The notes under the pieces: generated by a model
The model's database searches: none
What the model was told of the DNA's origin: nothing
Seen by the model: only the letters and a program-made list of their open reading frames with translations
Program-made: the position numbers and the translations under genes
In this document: positions 32,664-43,610 of the stretch, piece after piece
Layout of the letters: every line of letters starts with the position of its first letter
How positions within the stretch are numbered: the stretch's first letter is position 1
Assembly (NCBI GenBank): GCA_914767885.1
Contig: CAJZBQ010000053.1
Coordinates: 496,001 to 560,000 of the forward strand
Direction: 5' to 3'
From: Blepharisma stoltei
Taxonomy: Eukaryota > Ciliophora > Heterotrichea > Heterotrichida > Blepharismidae
Length of the DNA: 64,000 nucleotides

Positions 32664-34510
32664 TTATAGAAATTTTAAAGATTGCAACTTCGAGCTGCAT
32701 TTCCATCTATGCAAATATCGGAATTTTATTTCACAGCATGCAGAAAACAAAATAATTCTCGTCCTATGCAAAATTTTCCAGCTTCGGAAAATTTTTTTGA
32801 GGAAATTAATTTTATTTTCAAATAAAAATCATTTAAGTTTTTTTTGCAATTCAGATTTATCTTGTGATAAAATAGTATTGATTTTAAATCCAATTAAAGA
32901 TTTGTGAAGTAATTTTGCTGCATAGATTTCGTTATGTTTTAGATCATGCTTAGAGTATTTTTGACACAAATAGTTCAATCAGCTGTGAACCATTTTTACT
33001 AATAACTGCTTTGATCTGAAATTATTTGCTTTTTTATGAGAAAGAATTTTTGGAATTAAATATGTCTTTAAAGCTTTAAAGCAGGTTGAGAGTAATTTTA
33101 ATTTTCGATTTTTTCTGATGGATTCTTCTATTTTTATTGTGTAGCAGGAGTATTTTAAAATTTTAAAAAAACAAGATTTCTTTACTTTATTTTGACGGTG
33201 CTTGTCAACCATGTTGATCTGTATGAAACTTACAAGGGGAATTCTGTATCATTCTTTTAATATTGATTTTAAAAGATTTCTTTGTATAAAGGACTGATAG
33301 AAATTCAAAGCTTTTTTTTGATTTTTTTGCTTTGCAAAGAATTTATTTGAGAAAATCAAAATAGCTTCAAAAACTTTTCGCTTCTAAATTAAATTTACCA
33401 ATTCTTTGTGATAATTAGCAGCGCAAAATGCTGAGGCTAATTTAAGACCGTTTTTCTTAGTTGATTTATGAAAAAAACTATAGTTATTTGCAGATTTTTG
33501 AACTTTACCACCTAGGTGTGGAATTTTTTTCCGCGTGTGAAAAGAGGATTCCACATGTGAAATTAAAAGGGCTTCACATATGGAATACTCTTTTCACACA
33601 CGGAAAAGATTCCACACTTAGGTGGTAAAGTTCAAAAATTTGCAAATAGTTCTAATATTCTTCATGACCTTAACAAAACTTTTAATTGAAAAAGTATAGC
33701 TTTTTTCTTTTGCTTGTTCAAATTCGCATTCCTTTTTAATTTATTAAAATAAAATGACAATAAATGCCTTTTTCTGCACCCAATAGTGTATTTTTCTATA
33801 TCAGTTTTAGTTTTTTTAAACACTCTCTTCCAATACTTTCAAAATAAAGTAATTTTTCTTTCGAGAGCATTTCGTTGCATCATTTCTTTTCACATAAAAA
33901 TTCCCTTTTTCATAATCTGGCTATCATTAAATTCTTCAGCTTTATATCAATTATATTTTTTTAAATCCTTGATGTTTTTGATAGATCTCCAATGAGAAAT
34001 CGATCTTTTTAAAAATTTTCTAATTCTTTTAATAATAAAATTTTGATACCTAATTTTTTGCAATCTCAGCAATTTTAGACTGTCGAAAGATTTTTGCATT
34101 AATTTTTCTTTGTAAAATGCCAAGGTACTCTCTGAAATTCCTTTTTTCTTCTTTCTTTGGTTGACTCATTTCATTCATCCATGTGTTACTTGGGATTTTA
34201 GGTATGTTTCTCTTATTGATGAAGACTGCTTTAAGCTAGCTTGACTGCTTTCATTATATTGTTTTTTTCAGATAAAAAATAAAAATAGCTTTCTAGGGGC
34301 AAGTTTTTCGTAATCAATTGCTAATTTTACTTTTTTAAGTAGTCACGAATAATAAAACTTATATGCCTTTGGGTATAAAGTTCTTTCTTTCTGTCTATAT
34401 CAATCTTACTTTCAACTTGTGTAGTTCTTTCATTTTTTGAAAATCTTTTTCATTAAGTTTGGTTCTTTTTTAGTAGCGCGCTTATGGGTCTTTTTCAAAG
34501 GTGAAGGCAT
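32664..34510 (-). CDS. Sfi1-like repeat protein with two 15-nt introns; central frame unresolved
   Basis: ATG at 34508-34510 (MPSPLKKTHKRATK) to TAA 32664-32666. The protein is lysine-rich with many regularly spaced Phe/Leu and Trp residues (most Trp codons are TGA), such as LLRSWRIL, FLKKIFRSWKIL and VKMVHSWLNYL, matching the L..F..W+ repeats of Sfi1, which bind centrin at basal bodies or centrosomes. Introns GTAAGATTGATATAG (34395-34409) and GTAAATTTAATTTAG (33384-33398) remove in-frame stops. Between about 33630 and 33850 the open frame changes twice without a clean excision, and a foldback lies at about 33505-33640, so this part may hold more IESs, be damaged, or contain sequence errors. 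Confidence 0.62.
33384..33398 (-). other. 15-nt intron
   Basis: GTAAATTTAATTTAG on the minus strand. Removal joins HKEL to KRKVFEAIL in frame. Confidence 0.85.
33505..33640. mobile_element. foldback element
   Basis: Arms TTTTGAACTTTACCACCTA and complement, inner TTCCACATGTGAAA-type inverted repeats. It resembles the interior of the other foldbacks. The excision point is not resolved. Confidence 0.7.
34395..34409 (-). other. 15-nt intron
   Basis: GTAAGATTGATATAG on the minus strand; its removal avoids an in-frame TAA and joins TSWK to QKERTLYPKAY. Confidence 0.85.
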
Positions 34511-34797
34511 TTATATGAAATTTTATTTGTAATAAATTTCATGTCGCGATTTCAGAAAACAGCAATAATCATTGCTAATACATATTACTTTTAACAGTGC
34601 TTCAGAAATACTTATAATTTCATTAATAAATTCAACAAACAACTATCATTAATTTTTTTCATTTCATTTTTTATCATTATACCTAATAAATGTATATAAA
34701 GGAGCATAAGCTTGGGGAAATTCCTCAAGCTTTTTTAGTAGTAATTCTTCTAAAAACCCAAAATAATTATTCTATTAAAAATAAGAGAAAATTTACA

Positions 34798-35367
34798 ATG
34801 GTTGATCACCTCACAGCTAAAGAATATAAAATTGCTGTTATAGGGTCAACTGGGGTTGGAAAAAGCTCACTTTGCATGCAATTCACAAGGAATCGTTTTG
34901 AAGAAGCTTATGAGCCCACTATCGAGGATTATTATAGGAAGCAAGTCACATTCGAAGGTGAACAAATTATTTTTGATATTATTGATACTGCAGGAGAGGA
35001 AGGAAATCTTACAAACTTAAACGGGCTTATTAGACAAGCTGTAGGGTATTTATTAGTTTATGATATTACAAGAAGGCAATCTTACTCAGAAGCAAAAGAG
35101 TTCAGGGACAGAGTCTTGTATGTGAAAAATGCAATTTCGGTACCGATGGTACTGGTAGGGAATAAAGCTGATATGGAAGAAAAACGAGAAATTTCATTCG
35201 AAGAAGCCACAAAAGACGCAGCTGATTGAAGTTGCAGCTTTTTTGAAGTCAGTGCAAAAACAAAGACTAACCTCGAAAGCGCATTTGCAGAGTGCGCTAA
35301 ATCTATAAAACGGTCACAAAACAAGCGACAAAGAGATGGAGGACAAAAGTGCTGTTTATTATTGTAA
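34798..35367 (+). CDS. Ras-like small GTPase
   Basis: About 189 residues from ATG 34798 (MVDHLTAKEYKIAVIG); an upstream in-frame ATG at 34690 would add an unconserved leader. All G motifs are visible: P-loop GSTGVGKSS, switch I YEPTIEDYYRKQ, DTAGEEG in place of the usual DTAGQE, NKAD, and SAKT. It ends in a CCLLL-type prenylation signal, with terminal Leu favouring geranylgeranylation, so it is membrane-attached and belongs to the Ras/Rap/Rheb branch. The Gln-to-Glu change at the catalytic switch II position may lower GTP hydrolysis. One TGA (Trp) near 35227. Only 10 bp separate its stop from the golgin ATG. Confidence 0.93.
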
Positions 35368-35377
35368 ATTAATAATT

Positions 35378-38189
35378 ATGTCTAGTTCATTTTGGTCAGG
35401 GTATAAAGGTCTCACATCTTTTGCATCTGGAGCCATCAGCAAAGCCAAAGAACAAATTCGTGACATAACCACAGAAGTCGCAATAGAAAATGAAGAAGAA
35501 GACCCCTCTGAGCTGAAATCTCAAGTACTTGATTTAGAAAATCGATGCAATGAGTATAGGAAAATTTTGCAGGAAAGAGACTTAGAGTTCAATGAAAATC
35601 AAAAAAAATTGGAATCGTTAATTGAAGAAAATAGGCAGCATAAACAATATATTGAAGAATTAATAGATTAGATTAGATTAGATTAAAATTATAGCGGGTC
35701 GTCGGGGTTTATTTCAGCCCCTCTCCGCCAACGGATAGCTTCGCGTTGGCGCTAAGCGCTATCCTCACACCACCTTTTTCCGTGTCGACGTCACAAAAAA
35801 ATGGTGACGTCAGAGGTCTGTCGGGGAGACACCCCTAAAGATCGGCCGAGCCTTTTCTTGGTCCCAAAGTTCAGCAAAAGACTCCCTTAACCTCTGACAG
35901 GGCTCAGAGTATGGGTAAACCGTCTTCTGCCTTCTCCATGGCCTGTCAGAACCCTATTGCAGATTCAAGATTGCTTCCATGGAGTAGTATCGGGACTTTG
36001 CGCCGGTAGGGACTTCTGCAGGTAAGGAAAAAAGATCTAAGGTTATCCCTTAGACCAAAAACCCACCCCTGAGAACTATCACCATGTGGCTCATCTTTCC
36101 TCGCCCGGATCAACTCTCGGGTTGTCAGGAGTCCACGTCAGATCACGCCATTTTAATAATTCTAGAATTAATAGAAGATAATAAAGAAATAGTGAAATTT
36201 AGGATTGTGATAGGAGCTGAAGATAGTGTTGAAGCTTTGGAGCTGCTAAAAGTAAGGGAAAATGAGTTAAATGAGGAAAAGGAATTGAAGAAAAAGATAG
36301 AAAATCAACTGGAGGAAGAAAAAAATCTAAGGATTGAAGAAAAGGTTAAATTGATGGAAATATTGGTTTTAAAAGAAAATGACATAAATGAATATAAACA
36401 GAGATATGAAGAACAAGGGGTGAAAATAGTGAATTTAGAAAGAAATATACAAGGAATGAGAGATAATGAAATAAAGCTGAAAAAAGAAATAGAAAGCCAT
36501 AAAGCTAGAAATCTGCTGCTGGATGAAGAGATTAAGAGCTTAAAAGAAACGATGGCAAAGCAAGAAGAAACTTTTGACTCTTTGCAAAGTTCATTTATGT
36601 CAGCGAAACGAAATCAGCATCAAATAGCAGAAGAGTGCTATAAAGCTTTAAAGATAAGTGGAGGATACATAGGACTAACAGTTCCCAATATAAAATCTGA
36701 AAATATTGGAATTGAAGATGTCGCAGAATTTTTGGCATCCCAAAGCGATTATATGAAAGAAACCATAACAAGGGTAGCTACCAGCTTATCATTAAAGACC
36801 AAAGGCGCAACTGACAGAAAAATTAGCTTTAAGCATACCTTAGAAGGAATCAAAGAAGGAGTACTCAGTTTTGTTGATGAGGTCCAGAACAAGCTAAAAG
36901 ATACCATTGATATTTCCAAAACCACTGAAGATTTATATCATAAAACCTTGAAGGAAAAAATGGATATAGAAGCTAACGTAGAAGAGCTTAAAAAATCAAT
37001 AGAAGATAAAGAAGAAACCATAAAAACTATAGAAAATGAGCTGAAAAAAGATAAAGCTGATTTTTCGCTTATAGAAGAGTTAAAAACCCATAATATTTCT
37101 TTATCGTCAGAAATTCATGATCTTAAGCGAAAAATTGAAGAGCTCGAAAAACAGTTAAGTACAGAAACAGAAATAAATAAAAAATCAAGTGAAGCTTATA
37201 AATCACTGGACAGCCATTTTGCATCTTTGATTCAAAAGCAGAAAATATTAAGCGGTGAGCTAGAAGAAAAAGAAAAACAGTTGAAAGCAGCAAATGATAA
37301 ATGCGACGAATTATGCTTTTCTATACTGAATTATGAGCATTAAAAATTAATATTTTTTTAGAAAAATTTATTTAAAATCATATAATAAAAATGATTGAAG
37401 AGAACGAAAAATCAGCTGAAAAAAATATGAGTGAAATTGAAGAACAAAACAAAAAGAAAATAAATGACTTAAAAAACCTTCATATGGCAGAAATCAATGA
37501 TATAAGTCAAAAACACTCTAAAGCTATTTGTGAAGCACAAATTTCATTAGCTAAAGCTCAAAATGACATAAAGGAATTAAAATCTGCCAAGTCGCAAATT
37601 GAAAAATATGAAGAAGCAATCCAAAAGCTGCAAGAACTTCTATCAAGTTTAGAAAACCAAGTAGAAACCTATTCATCTCGCATTGATGATTTAACCCAAG
37701 AGCTCGAATCCACCCATTCCAAGCTTTCCCACCTTTCCTCAAAGAAAAAATCCTATAAACAAAAATTATCCTCAATTAGATTAATTATAAAATTTTTTTT
37801 CCAAAAAATTAATTCACTTAAATTCAACAAAAATCGTATTAAAAGAAACTGAAATTTATATCCTTGAGCAAAAAGAAGAATTTAAAGCAGAAAAATTTGA
37901 ATTAGAAAAGCAAATTCAGCATACACAGCAAATGAAATCAGAGGCTGAAGCATTAGTAAATCAAGTACAGAAGCAAATTCAAGCTAGCGATAACTTGATT
38001 GACAGAAGACTGATTACAACATTTTTATTAAATTACTTAAATGAACAAAACAGTGAAAAAATCCGAGTCCAGATGCTTAAAGCTTTAGCTGGGATGCTAG
38101 AACTTAATGATGAGCAAAAACAGAAAATTGGGCTGGTCCCTGATGATGGGCTTTTAGCACAATTCGCGAATTTTATTAGTAAAGGATAA
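35378..38189 (+). CDS. golgin with C-terminal GRAB domain (GMAP-210/Rud3-like)
   Basis: ATG 35378; N-terminus MSSSFWSGYKGLTSFASGA resembles the amphipathic membrane-sensing start of this golgin type. Long coiled coil throughout. Near the end LIDRRLITTFLLNYLNEQNS...LKALAGMLELNDEQKQKIGL matches the GRAB (GRIP-related Arf-binding) domain, which tethers GMAP-210/Rud3 to cis-Golgi membranes through Arf1. The gene is interrupted by a 508-bp SINE-like element (35657-36164) and two short IESs (about 37322-37385 and about 37767-37818). Excision of the first gives EELIEDNKEIVKF. Stop TAA 38187-38189, 18 bp from the convergent neighbour's stop. Confidence 0.85.
35657..36164 (+). mobile_element. SINE-like element (IES) with TTAGAT repeats at its 5' end
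   Basis: Flanked by GAATTAATAGA at 35657 and 36165 (11-bp duplication). Starts with four TTAGAT-type units; GC-rich body with GTGTCGACGTCAC palindrome-like parts; 3' end GATCACGCCATTTTAATAAT resembles the E-family end GCCATTTTAT. Removing 508 bp restores the golgin frame. Confidence 0.85.
37322..37385. other. short IES (59 or 62 bp)
   Basis: TA at 37322/37324 and TA at 37381/37383/37386. Removal joins ELCFSI to KMIEENEKSAEK. Confidence 0.7.
37767..37818. other. short IES, boundary ambiguous (37-52 bp)
   Basis: The frame shifts here between two golgin coiled-coil exons. TA 37767, 37777 or 37782 paired with TA 37810 or 37819 can restore it. Confidence 0.5.
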
Positions 38190-38207
38190 TTGTAAGTAAA
38201 ATTAAGA

Positions 38208-40514
38208 TTAACAGATACATCTATCTTTCACTTGTCCACATTGAAAACAGAAAGTCGCATTGCAGGCAATGCAATTTACTGAGGCTTGATTCGTCTCATT
38301 AGAAACTGCCATTCCGCAAGCAGGGCAAGGCTTGATGTTATTGCTTTTCATCCACTTAATAAACTCTTCATCTTCTTCTGTTTGGTGCGTTTTGCATACA
38401 CAATGATAGAGATCTAATAAGCATTGTAAACAGTACTCTATATTGCATAGTGGGCATTTATATTTCTTAGCATTCCCAGCATCAAATCAGTATTCGCATC
38501 TGTTGTTTAGGCATTTCATGACACCAGGGATCAGTCATTCGCCATGATTAGAGGCTTGCTTTTTAGGCTGTGGGAGAGGCATACTTTTCCTGGGCTGTTT
38601 TATTGCAACTTTTTTCTTAGGAGGAGCTGGACCTAAAATAATATTTATCATTCTTTGTGAAATTTTTGCTCTACACATTGGACAGTTTATTTCAGTTTGA
38701 TTCATATTTTTCGTTTTATTCACAATCTCCATCAAACAAGTTTTGTGGAACTGATGAGAACATTCAAGCTTGGTATCATCATCACTTAAGTCATCCATAC
38801 AGTATGGGCATTCTTCTGATTTCTTATATATTCCTTTTTCGCTTATTTTATATAAAATCTATAGCATCTATGCATTTTCTTTATTTAATTTATTATATCA
38901 TGAATGATAAATCGCAAAATTATCACTCACATCTATATCTTTAATGCAGTTTAATAAGTCTTCGAAATCATTGTATTCCAGATGCTCCCAATCTAGTACT
39001 CTAGGGGCAAATAAAGACTCTACAATACTATATAAGCTTGATATTTCTAAACCGTCTTTATATTCTAATAAAATCCCAATGACCATATTTATGCATTCTT
39101 GTGGGGTTACAAAATCAGCCTTAGGAGAAGGAATTCGATTAGGTGGTATAAGCTTCTGGGGTGATGGAGGCTTTGTGATTGGGTGATCTATAGGGACTTT
39201 TATGTCAGCACTACAAACTTTGGGAAAACTATAAATAATTGGTGAAATTTCTTCACTTTTTACTGTTTTTAGAATTTTTTTGTTTTGGATAGTGATATCA
39301 CCATTTTGAAGACCATATTCAAAAAACTCATAAACTTCCCCTATTGACAGCTTTGGCTTAGTTCTACCATAGAAATGCTTAAATGCAATCGACCATACTA
39401 GAATTCCTCTTGATGTGCGGTAATTCTTCATTGTATCTAAAAACGATAAAAATTCATCATATTTTGATTGATGTTGAGAAGAAATGTGACTGCCTTTGAA
39501 TACTGTTTTGAATCTTATATCATTTTGTGTCTTTGCAGAAATTTGTTGAGTTGACCTATAGTTTTCCGAAGATATCCCATACCCTGGGATCATAAAAATA
39601 AAAGTTTCAATAACATTTAAAGATGCTTCAATTTCATATAATCTCATTAGTAGCTCTTGAATCCTAAACAGAAAAGGAAATAACTTTGCATTCTCATAAA
39701 ATTTAATTGCCATCTCAATCACTTTTATATTTATCACTGGGATTTTGCGTGAAGCTAGAATTAATTCTTGTCCAAATTCATTGCTAAATCTGAAGACTTT
39801 TATTAAATTTTGATTTTTTGTGATTTTCAAAAGCTCATTCAGATCATACCTTAAATTTTCGCTGGAAAATTTTTGGATGATTTTACTTTTCATACACAAA
39901 GGAAATCCTTCTGAATTATATTCGTCAACAACCCTTATCAGGTCTTTAGGCTTTGCTTTCCGAGTGGATTCTGGGACTATTGCGTGCATTTCATTAAAAA
40001 CAGGCTTAAACCAGACAATGTTTAGTCTAGTTTCGATTACAAGCTGGCAAAGGTCTTTTAAAATATCTCTTGATAAGGTATTTGCTGCAATAATAATTAG
40101 CTCTTTTCCAGTGACCTTTTTTTCCTTAATGTCATCTATTAAGCTTTCTTCCATACTTATCCCTATTGGTTCTATACTTAATCCCTCTCTGTTTTCAGGT
40201 GACACATAAATGTTAATTTTCGGGACAATTTGATTCGTAATCATGCTGATTTTCATAGGAATCATTCCAATTTCTTCAATATCTCCGCCTGGCCACTTCA
40301 AAAAGCATATGGAATTGTTGAGATTCTTCATTCTATTTGTAAAGCATTTTTCGCATAATGAAATAAGGCTATATGACTTTGCAACCAAGGTTTTGGCACT
40401 GCAGTCCTCACAAGCGTCACAGATGTCTTTGCAGTGGCAAACTTTGCAGAGAGGAGTATGGCAGCTGGGGCATTGAGAAATAAAGACAGACTCATTGCAA
40501 TAAAGACAATTCAT
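38208..40514 (-). CDS. RBR-like (RING-IBR-RING) E3 ligase with extra N-terminal domains
   Basis: ATG 40512-40514 to TAA 38208-38210; an 81-bp IES (38827-38907) splits it, and removal gives DNFAIYKKSEECPYCMDDLS. N-terminal cysteine pairs (CLYC..CPSC..CKVC..CDAC..CEKC) form a zinc-binding module. The middle contains an alpha/beta region with ELIIIAANTLSRDILK and a helical stretch (GLEISSLYSIVESLFAP) that recalls LOTUS/OST-HTH domains; both are tentative. The C-terminus has RING1 (ECPYC...CSHQFHKTCL...CPMC), an IBR-like set (CLNNRCEYW...CPLC..YCLQC...C.C) and a RING2-like set (CPACG...CNATFCFQC). RBR ligases pass ubiquitin through a RING2 cysteine. Confidence 0.75.
38827..38907. other. short IES (81 bp)
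   Basis: AT-rich, TA 38827 to TA 38908. On the minus strand removal joins FAIY to KKSEECPYC and completes the first RING finger. Confidence 0.75.
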
Positions 40515-40650
40515 TTTTATTATCTTCTATTATTTACACTAAATAGCTTTGATTTATATGATAATCCTATAAAAATAATTTTTTTATAAAGAATGATCAT
40601 TTAAGAATAATATGCAAAATTATTCATTAAATATTAAAAGTAAGAAAATT

Positions 40651-41619
40651 CTAGTCCCAGTTATCTCCACATGTTGTGCTTTCGCTCCCAGGTGTGCTTG
40701 GACGTGCAGAATTTTTTTGCGTGTCTTTAAAGCTTGCTAAATCAATACAAAAAACATTTTCACTGCTTTCCATTGAAGATTCAGCATTGCAGCCTTTATT
40801 GCCATAGTTTAGGTATATCTTGTTGTTATAATTTCCAAACTCGTCATTTATAACCGGAAATCTCCAATCACAAACAAAATTCCCGTCCACATTGAATTTT
40901 ATTCTATAATCCCCAGTTTTCAAATTATTTTCCATAAAAAACATCGTATAAAACTCATGCAGAATTTTTGAATAAAACATCGGAATTTCATGCTCCCATG
41001 GCGGAAGCATAAAATCGCCTGTCATTGTGACTGAATTAGCTGGGCTCCTCCACCTAATCAGCCTTTCTTTTCCTTGTATCCTCATGAACGGCAGATCTTT
41101 TCTTATCAAAAACCCTTTCACGTGTTTTTGTATCAAAATTGCAGCACTTTTTCTTACCTTGACAAGTATTGCTACTTTTGCTGTGAAATGAAGCCGAGAT
41201 GGTAGGATTTTTAATCGGAAATTTTTCTGAATTATGCTCGCTGCTTTATTTCGGATTTTTTGGATTTTTCTGACTATCAATAAAAAGTAAAATTTTTTCC
41301 TGGAAATCCATGAACGGAATAAGCATTGAATTTTGGTCGCTGCAGTATGTTTAATTAGGTTGTTTTTGTGGATTATTCGGTTCTGGATTCCCTTGCGTAA
41401 GAGATAGGATTTTATGTGCCTTTGTATGATCCTAGCCGAAAGATCTTTTGCTTGTGCAATTTTTTGCTCTTCGAAGTGGCATGAAAGGTTGATTTCTTGG
41501 GAAATTCCATATAAAAATGAAGGTGAAGAAATATCTAGAAGACAGCAGAATCCTATTTTGGGGTTGTCTTTGAGAGCTATAATATTGAAAATACTAGAGT
41601 TGATTTTCACCCTTTTCAT
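40651..41619 (-). CDS. IQ-motif protein with AMPK-type CBM48 domain
   Basis: 322 residues, ATG 41617-41619, no introns. At least three IQ-like calmodulin-binding motifs lie between residues about 60 and 170 (ARIIQRHIKSYLLRKG, ATKIQCLFRSWISRKKF, AAILIQKHVKGFLIRK). The C-terminal third is an E-set/CBM48-like domain as in the AMPK beta subunit: VTMTGDFMLPPWE, GDYRIKFNVDGNFVCD, then a short acidic/serine tail. CBM48 binds glycogen or starch-like glucans, so calcium/calmodulin control at a glucan store is a possible role (inference). Confidence 0.8.
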   Translation of the reverse strand: MKRVKINSSIFNIIALKDNPKIGFCCLLDISSPSFLYGISQEINLSCHFEEQKIAQAKDLSARIIQRHIKSYLLRKGIQNRIIHKNNLIKHTAATKIQCLFRSWISRKKFYFLLIVRKIQKIRNKAASIIQKNFRLKILPSRLHFTAKVAILVKVRKSAAILIQKHVKGFLIRKDLPFMRIQGKERLIRWRSPANSVTMTGDFMLPPWEHEIPMFYSKILHEFYTMFFMENNLKTGDYRIKFNVDGNFVCDWRFPVINDEFGNYNNKIYLNYGNKGCNAESSMESSENVFCIDLASFKDTQKNSARPSTPGSESTTCGDNWD

Positions 41620-42446
41620 TCAATTATTAACTATAATTGGCTCCTGAATAATAACGACTACTCTTAATTCTAACTTAATGAATTGTCGTAATTTTCTATA
41701 TAAAAAGGCTGAATTTTATTTGTTTATAATGGCGATAATTTCTGCTAATAATTTTATTATTTATATTATGAATAATTTGTAGGTTAAAATAAAGATAAGG
41801 TGGCTTTAAGGACATAGATTAGTATACATTAAGATTTTTATGATCAAAAAATATATAAAAATAATCCGAAAATCTTTTCAAACAATACTGCACCATCCTT
41901 AAAAATTCATTGAAAAAGCTCTGAATTTGCATTTTTTAAATGCTTTTTCTATCAATTAATGAGAAAAAATTGCGTTTTAAGATACACGAGCTTTTAAGCT
42001 TAATTTCATTAATATGTCCTTAAAATAAATAATCTAATTGAAAATTATTTTTTTTTATTATAATTAAATTTTCATGATAATAAATTATTAGATAAGCAAA
42101 ATGCAAGCATTTTGCTATCAACCACCCACTGCTTATTTAAGAATCCGAGTTATATCTAATATCCAAAATTAATATAAAAGGTTTGTTTCTTGTTCATCAT
42201 TGCATTTTATATATTTTCTTTATGATAAATTATTACATTTTCCATCTTATTTTATAGCAGTCAATTATTAAATTTTAGACTCCTAGTTTTAAATCAAAAA
42301 AGCTAATAATTCAAGTATTAATTAGAATAAATGAATATCTAAAAAAGACAATATTATGTTCATAATCAGTAATTTCAATAAAATTCACATATAAAATAAA
42401 CGACACAAATTCCAGTAATCAAAAAAAGAGCCATAAAGGAATAAAT
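41620..42446. other. intergenic, AT-rich
   Basis: About 0.8 kb between divergent genes; no gene or repeat recognised. Confidence 0.5.
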
Positions 42447-43019
42447 ATGTCTGAGTGTCGAATTTGTTTAAATTCCTCAAATGATTCAGCCCTCATCTCT
42501 CCGTGCATGTGCAGTGGGTCTATTCAGTATGTGCATTCAAGCTGCCTACAGCGCTGGCTTAAAGAAAAATACCCTAACAGATATAAAAACATGCTATCAA
42601 GAACTAGGTCATGCAGCACAGGCTTAAAATGCGAGCTCTGCAAGTATGAATTTCAAGGCAAAATCAAATTTTTAGGCTTATCTGGGATATTAAAAAAGCT
42701 TAAAGAGACGCAGGCTTTAATTTACATCGTTCTTAACGTGCCCGTAATTTTGTATCTGGTTTATAAGTTTAACCACCTGCTACGTCATCTTTTAAATGTG
42801 TCAAAATCACATATAAATTTAATCAGGATTCAGAGCTCAGGATGCAAGAAGTTTCTAATGCTCATCAAGTTCTATATTAGGTTCTTAGTCGGGCTACTCC
42901 CTGTAGCAGTTTTCGGAGCTTCTGCTCCTACAATTGCCTATAGCACAATGATCCTTGCAAAAAATTTAATATCAGAATGTCAAGTTTTCGAGATCAAAAG
43001 TGTCAGTAGGAAGATGTAA
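42447..43019 (+). CDS. RING-CH (MARCH-like) membrane protein
   Basis: 190 residues. The RING-CH finger starts at residue 4 (CRICLNSSNDSALISPCMC, HSSCLQRWL, CELCKYEF). Two hydrophobic segments follow (ALIYIVLNVPVILYLVY and FLVGLLPVAVFGASAPTIAY), the layout of membrane MARCH-type E3 ligases that ubiquitinate other membrane proteins. No intron or IES. Confidence 0.87.
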   Translation: MSECRICLNSSNDSALISPCMCSGSIQYVHSSCLQRWLKEKYPNRYKNMLSRTRSCSTGLKCELCKYEFQGKIKFLGLSGILKKLKETQALIYIVLNVPVILYLVYKFNHLLRHLLNVSKSHINLIRIQSSGCKKFLMLIKFYIRFLVGLLPVAVFGASAPTIAYSTMILAKNLISECQVFEIKSVSRKM

Positions 43020-43492
43020 AATTATTAAAACTCATGTAAATTAAGATAGTTTATTAAAAACTACAAAATTTCAAATTATATGTAAATTCTGAAATAATTA
43101 GGGATAATTTTGATAAGTTATGACAAAATTAAGAGGATTAAGCAAGAAACTTGAAGGAATTGCTTGCTTTTATAATAGAAATTATTGATATGAAGCAATC
43201 GGAATGAATTGCATAAAAAAGACCGGCGATTTTCAATCAAGGAATTCTGAATAGTTGACATTTTGTCTTGTCAGTTGTGGAATAAATGGAAAATTAATTT
43301 GATTTTCATAAGAAAACATTATTTATTACATATAAAATCTGCCTTATAATTTCGTTTAGTTCTAATAGTTAAAAATTATTTTATTTCTAAAAACTCCTTA
43401 TAAAATAATTTTAAATAATTATTTATTATTTTAAAATTTCAGTATAAAGATTTTATGAAGGTATATTTAAAGCAGCAGGAAGAACAATTCTC
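43020..43492. other. intergenic upstream of 5S rRNA
   Basis: AT-rich; no gene recognised. Confidence 0.5.
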
Positions 43493-43610
43493 GTTGTCGG
43501 CCATACTATGCCTAACGCACCAGATCCCATCCGAACTCTGAAGTTAAGCGGCATAAGGCGAGGTTAGTACTTGGGTGGGGGACCGCCAGGGAAGCCCTTG
43601 TGCTGACAGC
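43493..43610 (+). rRNA. 5S ribosomal RNA
   Basis: 118 nt beginning GTTGTCGGCCATAC and ending GTGCTGACAGC, which pair as helix I. Conserved eukaryotic 5S blocks: CCGATCCCGTC-type loop as CAGATCCCATCCGAACTCTG, AAGTTAAGCGGC, and GTACTTGGGTGGGGGACC in the internal promoter region (box A/IE/box C) for RNA polymerase III. A TTTTA run follows about 5 bases after the end as a possible terminator. A single unit is seen here, not a tandem array. Confidence 0.97.

Noticed and set aside
43493-43610. 5S sequence as part of a 5S-derived SINE
   Set aside because: Full-length with intact promoter boxes and pairing ends; no target duplication or attached tail is seen.
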